Source: Desulfamplus sp. | GTDB taxonomy: Bacteria > Desulfobacterota > Desulfobacteria > Desulfobacterales > Desulfobacteraceae | Direction of reading: 5' to 3' | Assembly (NCBI GenBank): GCA_015233755.1 | Contig: JADFXA010000006.1 | Location: forward strand, 2,474-22,870 | Length of the DNA stretch: 20,397 nt | Shown: piece by piece, positions 7,647 through 16,187 of the stretch | Position numbering within the stretch: position 1 is the first letter of the stretch | Layout: each line of letters opens with the position of its first letter | Program-made: the position numbers and the translations under genes | Notes under the pieces: model-generated | The model's input: the letters and a program-made list of their open reading frames with translations, nothing else | Databases searched by the model: none | Told to the model about the DNA's origin: nothing

Positions 7647-10298
7647 TCAAAGAAAAGAGTTGATTTTCCATTTAGTTCCATCTGAATAGAGCATTACAGC
7701 ACCGTTCAAATCAGTTCTAAAGACATTAATACCACGTTCTTTATATCTGTTTAACACAATACTTTTAGGAAATCCAAAACGATTTTGCCACCCGCAAGAT
7801 ATGATTATATTCTCAGGAGCAACATTATCAAGAAAGCAATCACTGCTTGAACCAGAGCTGCCGTGATGTGGAGCAATTAAAATATCTGATTTCAGGTTAG
7901 AACTCTTTAGATCTCTATTTATATCTTGGTCGTCAATTTTATATTTACTAATTATTTCATTTTCTGTAGTTGATGTAATATCTCCTGTAAACAAAATGGA
8001 GTTATCTTTAAATATCACCTTAAATACCAAAGAGTTATCATTAATATTTTTATCTTCTTTTTCGTTGAAATATGGTTCAGTTGAATCTAATTTGCTTTGA
8101 GCTAACCATTTTTTATCTAAAAAATTTACATCTCTATTTTTACAAGGTTTGAGAGGATGAAAAAATTTAAGTTCTCCCTCTCCAATTTTAATAGTAATTG
8201 GCTCTACCTTATCAACTACAAATAGCCGTGAGCTATTCTTTTGAATAGCTTCAATAAGATTTTTGTAAGCAATGTTATCTTTTTCATCACAATTTTTAAT
8301 AAAAGTTTTTACATTGAAATGATCAAGAATATAGATAAGCCCATTTAAGTGATCTGAATCAGAATGAGTTAAAATAACAACATCAAGAGTTTTTATCTTT
8401 TTTTGCCTTAAAAAAGGGGCAATAATGTTCTCTCCTGTATCAAATTTGCCTATATAAGAGAAACCTCCACCATCAACAAGAATTGTTTTACCTTTTGGCA
8501 TCTCAATTAAAGCAGAATTTCCTTGTCCGACATCAAGTAGTGTAATAAGCAACTTATCGTTAAAAAACCTTTTATTAATCCAAAATCCTTCATGGATTAC
8601 AATTACAAAAAATGATAACACTGCCGCAACAATTCCATATCTGAAAAAAATATAATTATTGGGATTGTAATCTATTTCACCATTTCTCCGAAATTTTGCC
8701 GCAACAAACAATGCTGACATAAAAATGTAATAACATGTTATCTCAATAGTATCAGGAGTAAAGGTTTCGATATAGCTAAATGGCAAAGCCGCAACTTGTT
8801 TTATAAATCCTATTGATAAGTTGAGAATAAATCCTGCACACTTAATGAAAAATCCTGAAGCGGCAACTGAAAATGGATATGAAAAAAGAGCTGCAAAGCC
8901 AAGATATAGTGCTGCAATTCCAATTAACGGAATAACAACGAGATTTGTGAAAACTCCAGAAAATGAAAAAAGGTTAAAATAGTGCATTACTAAAAGCTGT
9001 GTGCCAGCAGTTGCACAAACGGATACAAAAATAAAGTTAATAAATTTCTTTACAAAGCTGCTTGCAATACTTTTTCTAATCAACATTGTTAATAGGTTCT
9101 CTCTATTTTCAAGGTTCTTTTTGATATAAACTTCATATTGATTAGCTAATGACAACCCCATTAGTATAAAAAATAGGGCTGCAAATGAGAGCTGAAAAGA
9201 GATAGAAAAGAGCGACAGAGGTTCAAATATAAGAATCACAATACCTGCTGCTGCAAGTGAATTGAACATATCACTCTCTCGTTCAATCACATAGGCTAAC
9301 ATGAAAATGATAATCATTATCATGGAACGTTGAGTCGCATCTGAATTACCTGAAATTATTGAGTAAGCGATAATTGGAAATAGTGTCAAAAGAGAAGCTG
9401 TTTTTTTACTTAATCCACGAATCAGAACCCAATATGAGCAAGAAAGCAATAAGTTAAACAAATAGAAAAATAGTCCGGCGACAATTGAAAGGTGCAGACC
9501 TGATACAGAAAGTATATGGCTGACACCTGTTTTAGAAAAATCACGGTTAAGCTCTTTTGAAATTAACTCTGTATTTCCTATAGTTAATGCAGAGAGAATG
9601 GCTGCTGAATCTTTATCGTCGCTATTCTCCAATATGTGATTTGTGAAATTTTCTCTAAATTTATCAATAACTAATTTGTAGTAACTAAAGTCATGGAGAT
9701 TAAAGCTATGGGAACTAACAGAATTATTTGCAGGCTCAAAATTATCAATATTGTGCTTTGGGAGAGTGTTTGAAGAGAGTTTTTTAATGTTTTCAGTATC
9801 TCCAATGATGTTAATTTTCTTTCCATTTACACTTATCTTTCCCCATAAATCTTTATTTTTCATATAACTTACATAATCAAAACTTCCTGGATTATTGAAG
9901 TTACGAAAAGGTTTTATCTCTCCTTTAAATTGGATAATATCTCCTTGTTTGTATTGTGTTAGGGAATTATAAATATTTACCTGAATCATACCTAAATAGT
10001 CGTTGAAAGGGAATCTATTAATCTTGTTTACTCTTTCAATATCGGTGAGCTTTTGAACTACAAGATCAAATCTTAATCTTTTATCCAACTCTTCGGGTTT
10101 AGAAGCAATTATTCCTATAACATCAACGACTCCTGTTTCAACAAACTTAGATATATGGTTTTCAGGAAGACGGGGAAAATATTCAAATAAAGATTTTCCA
10201 TTAAAAATGGGAAAGTATTTAGCAGATATAATGAATAGACATATTATTATAAATAGTGGAATAAGCGGGGGAATTCCATATTTGAGGAGAACTTTCAA
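7647..10298 (-). CDS. comEC: ComEC/Rec2-type DNA uptake channel protein with C-terminal metallo-beta-lactamase domain
   Basis: ComEC forms the inner-membrane channel that takes up single-stranded DNA in natural transformation. The 883-aa chain has N-terminal membrane segments, a soluble OB-like domain (about 55-165), and the Competence domain (about 230-520) with the family hallmark ILSVSGLHLSIVAG at 262-275. After further membrane helices comes a metallo-beta-lactamase domain from about 600 (LDVGQGNSALIEMPKGK). Its metal motif HSDSDH is near 643-648, LFTGD near 769 and APHHGSSGSS near 809. The start is uncertain. The TTG at 10296-10298 is the first usable codon after an in-frame TAG at 10338-10340, but it lacks a clear Shine-Dalgarno. 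The gene is full length and unbroken. ComEC-like proteins are widespread, so competence is not proven. Confidence 0.93.
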   Translation of the reverse strand: MKVLLKYGIPPLIPLFIIICLFIISAKYFPIFNGKSLFEYFPRLPENHISKFVETGVVDVIGIIASKPEELDKRLRFDLVVQKLTDIERVNKINRFPFNDYLGMIQVNIYNSLTQYKQGDIIQFKGEIKPFRNFNNPGSFDYVSYMKNKDLWGKISVNGKKINIIGDTENIKKLSSNTLPKHNIDNFEPANNSVSSHSFNLHDFSYYKLVIDKFRENFTNHILENSDDKDSAAILSALTIGNTELISKELNRDFSKTGVSHILSVSGLHLSIVAGLFFYLFNLLLSCSYWVLIRGLSKKTASLLTLFPIIAYSIISGNSDATQRSMIMIIIFMLAYVIERESDMFNSLAAAGIVILIFEPLSLFSISFQLSFAALFFILMGLSLANQYEVYIKKNLENRENLLTMLIRKSIASSFVKKFINFIFVSVCATAGTQLLVMHYFNLFSFSGVFTNLVVIPLIGIAALYLGFAALFSYPFSVAASGFFIKCAGFILNLSIGFIKQVAALPFSYIETFTPDTIEITCYYIFMSALFVAAKFRRNGEIDYNPNNYIFFRYGIVAAVLSFFVIVIHEGFWINKRFFNDKLLITLLDVGQGNSALIEMPKGKTILVDGGGFSYIGKFDTGENIIAPFLRQKKIKTLDVVILTHSDSDHLNGLIYILDHFNVKTFIKNCDEKDNIAYKNLIEAIQKNSSRLFVVDKVEPITIKIGEGELKFFHPLKPCKNRDVNFLDKKWLAQSKLDSTEPYFNEKEDKNINDNSLVFKVIFKDNSILFTGDITSTTENEIISKYKIDDQDINRDLKSSNLKSDILIAPHHGSSGSSSDCFLDNVAPENIIISCGWQNRFGFPKSIVLNRYKERGINVFRTDLNGAVMLYSDGTKWKINSFL

Positions 10299-10391
10299 AT
10301 CAATGTTTTTTATTAGAGTTCTTGTGATACTAATTTTCTATCCAATAACGTCAAAGTTTTACCTTCAGTGCTTCAAGAAGACAATTAAAGT

Positions 10392-10991
10392 TTAAGATGC
10401 TTTGATGAACTGTTCACAGATAGCAACAGAAAGAGCAAATATAATATCCAAAGCTAAATGTTGAGTAATAGATTTATCGTATAAAAGTTTTGATTCAGGT
10501 GGAAATTCATCATCTCCGTCCCAAAAAAGAAGAGCTATTGGAATTCGAGGCGTTATTTTAAAAACATATGATGAATCTGCCATTTCAAGTTGAATACCAT
10601 TGAGTTGATCGCATCTTTTTTTGAACTCATAGATATTACCGTTATATTTTGAAGAGATAAGATTAGTAGGAATTTCGTGAGGACCGCGAAAAAATGTAGA
10701 ACCTCCGGGTATATCTTTTTCAGATATCCACTCATTAGATAGCTCAATATTCTTTGCTCTCAATAGATAATTTATAATAAATAGGTATAAATACTCATGT
10801 GTATTATCAAAGTTTTTGCTTAGTCGTTCAATCTTTAACTCATAAGGATATACAGCATAATCATCTCCCCATACAGATATATAATAACACCTTTTAATAT
10901 GATCGTATCTGCATAAAGCTCTTTTGCAGGTATCTTCTGGGTCTTGTTCAGCTAACTCTTTAAAATATATTTTATCAATTAGGTTTGTCAT
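10392..10991 (-). CDS. DUF3786-like protein
   Basis: The 199-aa soluble protein begins MTNLIDKIYFKELAEQDPED and carries GGSTFFRGPHEIP at 96-108 and LLFWDGDDEFPPE at 154-166. From memory of the family this pattern matches DUF3786, found mainly in anaerobic, corrinoid-using and sulfate-reducing bacteria, where some members are fused to iron-sulfur modules. No Fe-S module is fused here; the four cysteines (C22, C27, C35, C127) plus C192 do not form an obvious CxxC set. The function is unknown. It lies upstream of comEC on the same strand with a 93-bp gap and has only a weak ribosome binding site. The family call cannot be verified here. Confidence 0.7.
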   Translation of the reverse strand: MTNLIDKIYFKELAEQDPEDTCKRALCRYDHIKRCYYISVWGDDYAVYPYELKIERLSKNFDNTHEYLYLFIINYLLRAKNIELSNEWISEKDIPGGSTFFRGPHEIPTNLISSKYNGNIYEFKKRCDQLNGIQLEMADSSYVFKITPRIPIALLFWDGDDEFPPESKLLYDKSITQHLALDIIFALSVAICEQFIKAS

Positions 10992-11031
10992 GTATTAAAT
11001 CTTTTATTTTTTCTATTGTTTTATAGTTGTC

Positions 11032-11146
11032 GGGTAACACTTACGATATCAGATTTCATGCAAAGTTTGAATTGATCCTTTGAATCTATTGGTTATAAAA
11101 TATTTTTCCAGGAGGTCAATTCAAAATCTTAATTGTAGTGTTACCC
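11032..11146. repeat. Nested inverted-repeat element, about 115 bp, possible MITE or mobile-element relic
   Basis: The ends are perfect 10-bp inverted repeats, GGGTAACACT (11032-11041) and AGTGTTACCC (11137-11146). A second inverted pair lies inside: TTTGAATTGA (11066-11075) and TCAATTCAAA (11116-11125). The two arms are spaced asymmetrically, so it is not a simple hairpin. No ORF is inside and I see no target-site duplication flanking it. It begins 15 bp beyond the stop codon of the acyl-CoA synthetase, so its transcript would end in a long stem. Alternatives are an RNA structure acting as a terminator or stabiliser, although no U-tract follows. Confidence 0.55.
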
Positions 11147-11161
11147 AAAAATGATTTTAGT

Positions 11162-12772
11162 CTAATTAACTCTGCGTTTGCGACCTGCCCACTCTTTGTC
11201 TCTTAGTTTGAATTTTTGGATTTTACCAGTAGCTGTTTTAGGTAGTTCACCAAATTCAACAATTTTGGGTGCCTTAAACCGAGCTAAATTATCCTTGCAG
11301 AAATTGATAATATCATCAGCAGTTGGGTTAGTGCCGGGTTTAGGTACAACAAAAGCCTTTGGAACTTCTCCCCATTTTTCATCAGGAACGGATACTACTG
11401 CCACTTCCATTACATCAGGATGTCTATATATAACATTTTCGACCTCTACAGTAGAGATATTTTCTCCTCCACTGATAATAATATCTTTTTGGCGATCCAT
11501 AATCTGAACATAATTATTAGCGTGTATAACGGCTAAATCTCCACTGTGGAACCAGCCTCCCATAAATGCGTTTGCTGTGGCTTCTTCATCTTTGTAATAA
11601 CCCAACATTACATTATTGCCACGCATAACTATTTCTCCTATCACTTCCCCATTTCTTGGTACTGGCTCCATAGTTGATGAATCAACAACGTCCATGTGCA
11701 TAGCTACAGTATATGGAACTCCCTGTCGAGCCTTAATTTTAGCTCTCTCTTCAAGCGGGAGATTATCCCATTTTGTCTGCCATTGACATACGCTGTGAGG
11801 GCCATAAACTTCTGTAAGGCCATAGACTTGAGTAATATTTGCACCTAAATTTTCCATATTTTGTATTACAGTAGGAGCAGGGGGGGCTCCAGCAGTCATA
11901 ATCTCAAGCTGTTTTTTCAATCTTATATTATTGGCAGTTGCATAAGATGACATTCCAATAAGAATAGTCGGGGCAGCACAAAGATGAGTTACTCCATCTT
12001 GTTCCACAATACGATAAATTTCCTCTGGAACAACTTTTCTAAGACATACGTGGGTTCCACCAGCGGCAGTAACACCCCATGTAAAACACCAGCCATTGCA
12101 ATGAAACATGGGCAGTGTCCAAAGATATAGTGATTTTGAATTTAGACCAAATTCAATAACCTCTCCAAGTGCGTTAAGGTAAGCCCCTCTGTGGTGATAC
12201 ATAACTCCTTTTGGCCGTCCCGTTGTTCCACTTGTATAGTTAATGGTCATAACTTGATATTCATCATCAATATCAAGAGTTATAGGGGTATCTGAACCAG
12301 TTGCCAAAAACTCCTCATATTCCATACCATTAAGAGGTTTGTCATTGCTAATATCGCATATATTTACAAAAGTTTTTACATTAGGGAACTCATTAATAAC
12401 AGGGGTGACTACACCAGCAAATTCATTATCAACGAAAACAGCCTTAGCATCTGAGTGGTCAAGAATATAGGCTATTTCACCAGATGAGAGACGTATATTT
12501 ATGCTGACTAAAGCAGCCCCAATCATTGGAACAGCGTAGTGGGCTTCAAGCATTGGGGGGATATTGGGGCAGATAAAGGCTACTTTATCACCTTTACCGA
12601 TACCTATTTTTTTCAACGCACTTGCAAGACGGTTTACCCTTTTATAGAAGTCGGTGTAGCTATAGCGTTTTTCACCATAAATAACGGCTGTTTTGTCATC
12701 ATATACAGAAGCTGAACGACTTATAAAGTTTACTGGCGTAAGAATATCGAAATATACATTTTGTTGAGCCAT
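11162..12772 (-). CDS. AMP-forming fatty-acid CoA ligase (acyl-activating enzyme family)
   Basis: This enzyme converts a carboxylic acid, ATP and CoA to acyl-CoA, AMP and pyrophosphate in the cytoplasm. The 536-aa chain has the P-loop YTSGTTGRPKGV at 179-190, QVYGLTE in the adenine-binding region, GWFHSGDLA, DRQKDIIISGGENIS at the hinge, and the catalytic lysine K517 in GKIQKFKLR. It is full length for the ANL superfamily and resembles the medium-chain ligases close to AlkK and plant AAE proteins; the substrate cannot be read from sequence. AAAGGAG lies eight bases before the ATG. It is separated by 156 bp from another acyl-CoA synthetase on the same strand that is clearly diverged, so the pair is not a recent duplication. 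Confidence 0.92.
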   Translation of the reverse strand: MAQQNVYFDILTPVNFISRSASVYDDKTAVIYGEKRYSYTDFYKRVNRLASALKKIGIGKGDKVAFICPNIPPMLEAHYAVPMIGAALVSINIRLSSGEIAYILDHSDAKAVFVDNEFAGVVTPVINEFPNVKTFVNICDISNDKPLNGMEYEEFLATGSDTPITLDIDDEYQVMTINYTSGTTGRPKGVMYHHRGAYLNALGEVIEFGLNSKSLYLWTLPMFHCNGWCFTWGVTAAGGTHVCLRKVVPEEIYRIVEQDGVTHLCAAPTILIGMSSYATANNIRLKKQLEIMTAGAPPAPTVIQNMENLGANITQVYGLTEVYGPHSVCQWQTKWDNLPLEERAKIKARQGVPYTVAMHMDVVDSSTMEPVPRNGEVIGEIVMRGNNVMLGYYKDEEATANAFMGGWFHSGDLAVIHANNYVQIMDRQKDIIISGGENISTVEVENVIYRHPDVMEVAVVSVPDEKWGEVPKAFVVPKPGTNPTADDIINFCKDNLARFKAPKIVEFGELPKTATGKIQKFKLRDKEWAGRKRRVN

Positions 12773-12868
12773 TTAAGATTCTCCTTTTGTAACTTAATTT
12801 TATAATACTATATTTAAGATTTAAGGATTAAGAGAGTTAGAAGAAGTGTGTGTGAGACAATTTGTATT

Positions 12869-12902
12869 CACCCCTTCCTAAGATTAAGATGTAGAAAGGG
12901 TG
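12869..12902. other. Imperfect hairpin between two acyl-CoA synthetase genes
   Basis: CACCCCTT (12869-12876) pairs with AAAGGGTG (12895-12902) with one mismatch, and CTA/TAG can extend the stem inward. It lies 26 bp beyond the stop of the ACSF2-like ligase and could mark the end of that transcript. On the minus strand no U-run follows (AATACAAATT), so intrinsic termination is doubtful. Confidence 0.3.
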
Positions 12903-12928
12903 TGATTGGATTTGTTTTAGAATAAGAA

Positions 12929-14608
12929 TTAGGCAGTTTGCACTTTTGCGTCAGCTTCACGACCCAAATCAGTGGTCGCTTTTTGGCGTAGCTTATACTT
13001 TTGAATTTTACCGCTTGCCGTTGTTGGATATTCATTTACAAAAAAGAAGAATGCTGGAATTTTATGAAAAGCAATTTTATCTTTACAAAATGCTTTCATA
13101 TCCTCTTGTGTAATTTTTTCACCATCTTTAATTTGAATAAATGCAGCAACCTCTTCACCATATTTTATGCTTGGAACACCAACTACCTGCACATCTTTAA
13201 TCTTAGGATTTGTATAGAGAAATTCTTCAATCTCACGAGGATATATATTTTCGCCACCTCTAATAATCATATCTTTGATTCGTCCAGTTATCTTGCAATA
13301 ACCTTCCTTATCCATGATCGCAAGATCTCCTGTATGCAGCCATTTTTCAGAATCGATTGCCTTAGCAGTCCCTTCTGGGTTTTTGTAGTAACCCTTCATT
13401 ACATGATAGCCTCTTGTGCAAAGCTCACCTTGTATTCCAGGTTCAACTTCCTCATTAGTTCCAGGCTCTACAATTTTAACCTCAACATTTGGAAGTGCGC
13501 GACCAATAGTGCTTACGCGCCGCTCAAGAGAGTCTGTAGTTCGTGTCATTGTTATTCCAGGAGAAGCCTCAGTTTGACCATAAGTTATGCACATTTCCTT
13601 TGCACCCATAACTCCAACAACTTGCTTCATAACCTCAATTGGACATGGAGAGCCAGCCATAATACCTGTGCGAAGAGTTGATGTATCATATTGCTTCTTT
13701 TTCATTGCTTCAAGTTCAGCAATAAACATGGTTGGAACCCCATGAAGAGCTGTGCATTTAGAAATCTCTACGGTCTCAAGAACAGCATCAGGAGTAAAAG
13801 CCACAACAGGAGCCATTGCTGCTGCTGATACGACACAGGTTAAAGTACCAAGAACGCACCCAAAACAGTGGAAAAATGGGACAGGAATACACATAGTATC
13901 AATTGAAGAGAGCTGCATACACTCTCCAAGGCTTTTGGCGTTTCCAATAAGGTTTGTATGTGTGAGCATAACCCCTTTGGGAAATCCAGTTGTTCCAGAG
14001 GTGTATTGCATGTTTATTACATCATAAGGATCAAGGCTGTTTTGTCTATCTAAAAGAACTTCATCTGGTATTGATTTGCCCATCTCAATTATATCGTTCC
14101 AATGGAACATTCCTGGCTGATTACCTTCACCCATAAATATGATATTTTTAAGCATAGGCAGTTTTTCGCTATTTAATTTGCCGGGTTCAGAAGTTGCAAG
14201 CTCTGGACATACATCGTTAATCACTTCAATATATTCATTTGGAGTCCTAATACCACCTATCATAAGAAGAGTTGTGCTATCTGACTGTTTCATCAAATAT
14301 TCAAGTTCAAAACTACGATAGTTTGTGTTTACAGTAACAAGAACAGCTCCCATTTTGGCACTACCATATTGAACAAGCACCCATTCAGGCACATTATTTG
14401 CCCATATTGCTATGTTTTCCCCTTTTTTTATTCCTAATGCGATTAAACCTTTAGCGACACTATTAGAAATATCTCTGAACTCTTTGTAATTATAATTTAT
14501 TCCAAGATTGTGATATTCAAGAGCTTTATTTTCACCAAACTGTTGAGCAACTATATCAACTAATTGTCCTATAGTTGTCTTTCCCACTTCATACTTTGGT
14601 AACTGCAT
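12929..14608 (-). CDS. AMP-forming acyl-CoA synthetase, ACSF2/FadD-like
   Basis: The 559-aa ligase activates a fatty acid to its CoA thioester. Motifs in order: P-loop YTSGTTGFPKGV at 202-213, TYGQTEASPG, STIGRALPNVEVKIV, LHTGDLA, GRIKDMIIRGGENIYPREIE, and catalytic lysine K534 in GKIQKYKLR. The STIGR to GGENIYP stretch closely resembles the medium-chain ACSF2 branch. The C-terminal tail of about 20 residues after the lysine motif (ATTDLGREADAKVQTA) is slightly longer than in its neighbours. AAGGAG sits about ten bases before the ATG at 14606-14608. The terminator just upstream separates it from the membrane-protein gene, so it probably has its own promoter in the roughly 60 bp between. I could not identify that promoter. 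Confidence 0.92.
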   Translation of the reverse strand: MQLPKYEVGKTTIGQLVDIVAQQFGENKALEYHNLGINYNYKEFRDISNSVAKGLIALGIKKGENIAIWANNVPEWVLVQYGSAKMGAVLVTVNTNYRSFELEYLMKQSDSTTLLMIGGIRTPNEYIEVINDVCPELATSEPGKLNSEKLPMLKNIIFMGEGNQPGMFHWNDIIEMGKSIPDEVLLDRQNSLDPYDVINMQYTSGTTGFPKGVMLTHTNLIGNAKSLGECMQLSSIDTMCIPVPFFHCFGCVLGTLTCVVSAAAMAPVVAFTPDAVLETVEISKCTALHGVPTMFIAELEAMKKKQYDTSTLRTGIMAGSPCPIEVMKQVVGVMGAKEMCITYGQTEASPGITMTRTTDSLERRVSTIGRALPNVEVKIVEPGTNEEVEPGIQGELCTRGYHVMKGYYKNPEGTAKAIDSEKWLHTGDLAIMDKEGYCKITGRIKDMIIRGGENIYPREIEEFLYTNPKIKDVQVVGVPSIKYGEEVAAFIQIKDGEKITQEDMKAFCKDKIAFHKIPAFFFFVNEYPTTASGKIQKYKLRQKATTDLGREADAKVQTA

Positions 14609-14670
14609 TGCACATTTCTCCTTGTCTTAATTTGATCTTGTTAAGTATTGCGAATAGCCCTTGTTTACAA

Positions 14671-14701
14671 GAAAAAGGGGTAGGGCAAGCAAGCCCTACC
14701 C
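14671..14701 (-). terminator. Rho-independent terminator after the four-repeat membrane protein
   Basis: Read on the minus strand, GGGTAGGGC and GCCCTACCC (14693-14701 and 14678-14686) form a perfect 9-bp stem with a 6-base loop, followed by CTTTTTC. It lies 43 bp beyond the stop codon of the gene at 14745-16028 and before the ACSF2-like ligase. A short palindrome, CTTGT-TT-ACAAG (14660-14671), abuts it on the promoter side of that ligase and could be an operator. Confidence 0.85.
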
Positions 14702-14744
14702 AGTATTTGAATATCAATAGAGAACTGTAGTATAGATCACATAT

Positions 14745-16028
14745 TTAATGCTTATGGACATAGAATGGCCATTTATGAAAGAACCACTCGTTCCAAAGTA
14801 GTGGGATAATCCACCAGAAGTTCCAAACAAGTGATTCACCATGTACAAATTTGTGATCCCAATGCGGATTGCCAAGTCCCCACTGACCCCAGCCAATATA
14901 ATAGAAGAAAATATAGTTAATAACGCAAAGAATCATGACGCCAGCAGTTCTAAACCAAAAACCTGCCCATGAATCAACAGCCATTGGAACCATATCATCA
15001 AAATAGTGATGCCACGCAAGAAAAGGAATTAGAGTAAAACCAGCAACTTCTGCTGCATGATACCAAAGGAAACGGGTCTGTTCAGCAGCAGTCTTAGCAG
15101 CATCAACAGCACCAGCAGCATCTTTAACTTGAATGTGGTGAAAATTATCTCCTAACCATAATGGAGCAAGTTTGACGCAGATAATTGCCATTACATATCC
15201 GATTACAACTATACAGAAAAATGAAACAAGACCTTTAAGTGGCTGTGGCAATGTAATTGATGACCAAGGTTTCATTCTCCATACGTTTGCTGTCATAAAA
15301 AGAGCTACAATCATCCATTCCCACCATCCAAATACCCAATGGACATGGGAAATGCCTGAGATACCGTTCCACCATGGAAGTGCAAGACCAATCGAACTGC
15401 CAAATGCTTTGCCATAAATCATGCCCCAGAAAGGAACAATAAGAGCTGTGTAGAAGAAAAGTGTAATTAATGAACACCAGCCGATTTCAGCAAGTCCAGC
15501 CATTGGTTGTGCAAGATCGCTTGGGCGAACTGGCCATTTACCAAAAAGTATGGTTACAAAAGGATAGGTGAAAAATCCGATAAGAACAAAGCATACGACA
15601 GCTCTTTGTCCAAAAAGGCTTTTAGCATTAGCTTCAGCAAATTTTGTTGCAATATCTGGTGCTAAAGTCCCTGATGTTGCTAATGCATTCAAATTATCTT
15701 GACTTAAGAAATTGAAACCAAGTCCAAGAATTTTATAGAAAACAATGTGAATGACAAACCATGTGATAGCAAGGTTAGCAACAGTTAATATGATACCTTT
15801 TAAAGGTTGCCCCATATTTTGAAAAGGCCAGTCTCCGCAAAACATGTGTTGCCAAAGTCCTACAAGAATCATCATCGCAAGATACATTACAAATGGATAT
15901 GGAAATGCTTTTACAATACCTCTTGGGTCGCTGAAAATATACCAAATTCCCCATGCAATCAAAGTAAAGCAAATAAGAGAGATGATTCCTGTAATGGGTT
16001 GTCCCCATCGTGGTTTAAGCTCGGTCAT
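14745..16028 (-). CDS. Multipass membrane protein with four internal repeats, function unknown
   Basis: The 427-aa protein has about ten membrane segments and is very rich in Trp, Phe and His. A unit starting with a QPxxG motif and a membrane helix recurs four times: QPITG at 10, QPLKG at 74, QPMAG at 174 and QPLKG at 262. Each unit ends in a Trp-Pro element: WPF at 67, WPV at 165, reversed PW at 254-255, and WPF at 420 just before the C-terminus. HVH (228-230) and WHHYFDD (about 339-345) look like candidate ligand or metal sites. I chose ATG 16026-16028. The upstream in-frame ATG (16038-16040) overlaps GGAGG, which is the ribosome binding site at the right spacing for the chosen start. It sits between two acyl-CoA synthetase genes and ends at a clear terminator. 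A role in carboxylate transport is only a guess from context. Confidence 0.75.
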   Translation of the reverse strand: MTELKPRWGQPITGIISLICFTLIAWGIWYIFSDPRGIVKAFPYPFVMYLAMMILVGLWQHMFCGDWPFQNMGQPLKGIILTVANLAITWFVIHIVFYKILGLGFNFLSQDNLNALATSGTLAPDIATKFAEANAKSLFGQRAVVCFVLIGFFTYPFVTILFGKWPVRPSDLAQPMAGLAEIGWCSLITLFFYTALIVPFWGMIYGKAFGSSIGLALPWWNGISGISHVHWVFGWWEWMIVALFMTANVWRMKPWSSITLPQPLKGLVSFFCIVVIGYVMAIICVKLAPLWLGDNFHHIQVKDAAGAVDAAKTAAEQTRFLWYHAAEVAGFTLIPFLAWHHYFDDMVPMAVDSWAGFWFRTAGVMILCVINYIFFYYIGWGQWGLGNPHWDHKFVHGESLVWNFWWIIPLLWNEWFFHKWPFYVHKH

Positions 16029-16077
16029 TAAAACCTCCATGTTATTATTATTGTTTTTTTAATTATTAAATTCCTTG

Positions 16078-16141
16078 TAGCCTCACCCCTAACCCCTCTC
16101 CAAGGAGAGGGGAATCTGATGCCCTCAAAATGGTGAGGCTA
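16078..16141. repeat. G/C-rich palindromic intergenic repeat
   Basis: Outer arms TAGCCTCACC (16078-16087) and GGTGAGGCTA (16132-16141) enclose a 9-bp hairpin, CCCCTCTCC-AA-GGAGAGGGG (16093-16112). The sequence is far more G/C-rich than its surroundings. It resembles the CCTCACCCCTAACCCCTCTCC type of dispersed palindrome that I recall from several unrelated bacterial genomes. It may also fold in the transcript leaving the upstream synthetase gene. Confidence 0.75.
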
Positions 16142-16150
16142 ATATAAATA

Positions 16151-16183
16151 GCCCCTCCCCTTTGGGGAGGGTTGGGGTGGGGC
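16151..16183. repeat. Second G/C-rich palindrome, adjacent to a synthetase stop codon
   Basis: CCCTCCCC (16153-16160), TTT, GGGGAGGG (16164-16171) form an 8-bp hairpin. The outer GCCCC (16151-16155) can alternatively pair with GGGGC (16179-16183). It lies ten bases after the preceding palindrome and ends five bases before the stop codon of the ACSM-like ligase. It differs in sequence from the first repeat but is of the same type. Confidence 0.7.
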
Positions 16184-16187
16184 GATT

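Noticed and set aside
10299..10391. Longer N-terminus for ComEC with a better ribosome binding site (GAAGG near 10363)
   Set aside because: An in-frame TAG at 10338-10340 blocks any start further upstream.
13001..13681. 226-codon open frame on the plus strand, antisense to the ACSF2-like ligase
   Set aside because: It lies wholly inside a well-supported gene. Its product is Cys/Phe/Asn-rich with no recognisable motif, as expected for a mirror frame of an AT-rich gene.
16029..16040. Upstream in-frame ATG as start of the four-repeat membrane protein
   Set aside because: It overlaps the GGAGG that serves the ATG at 16028, and the extra four residues add nothing recognisable.
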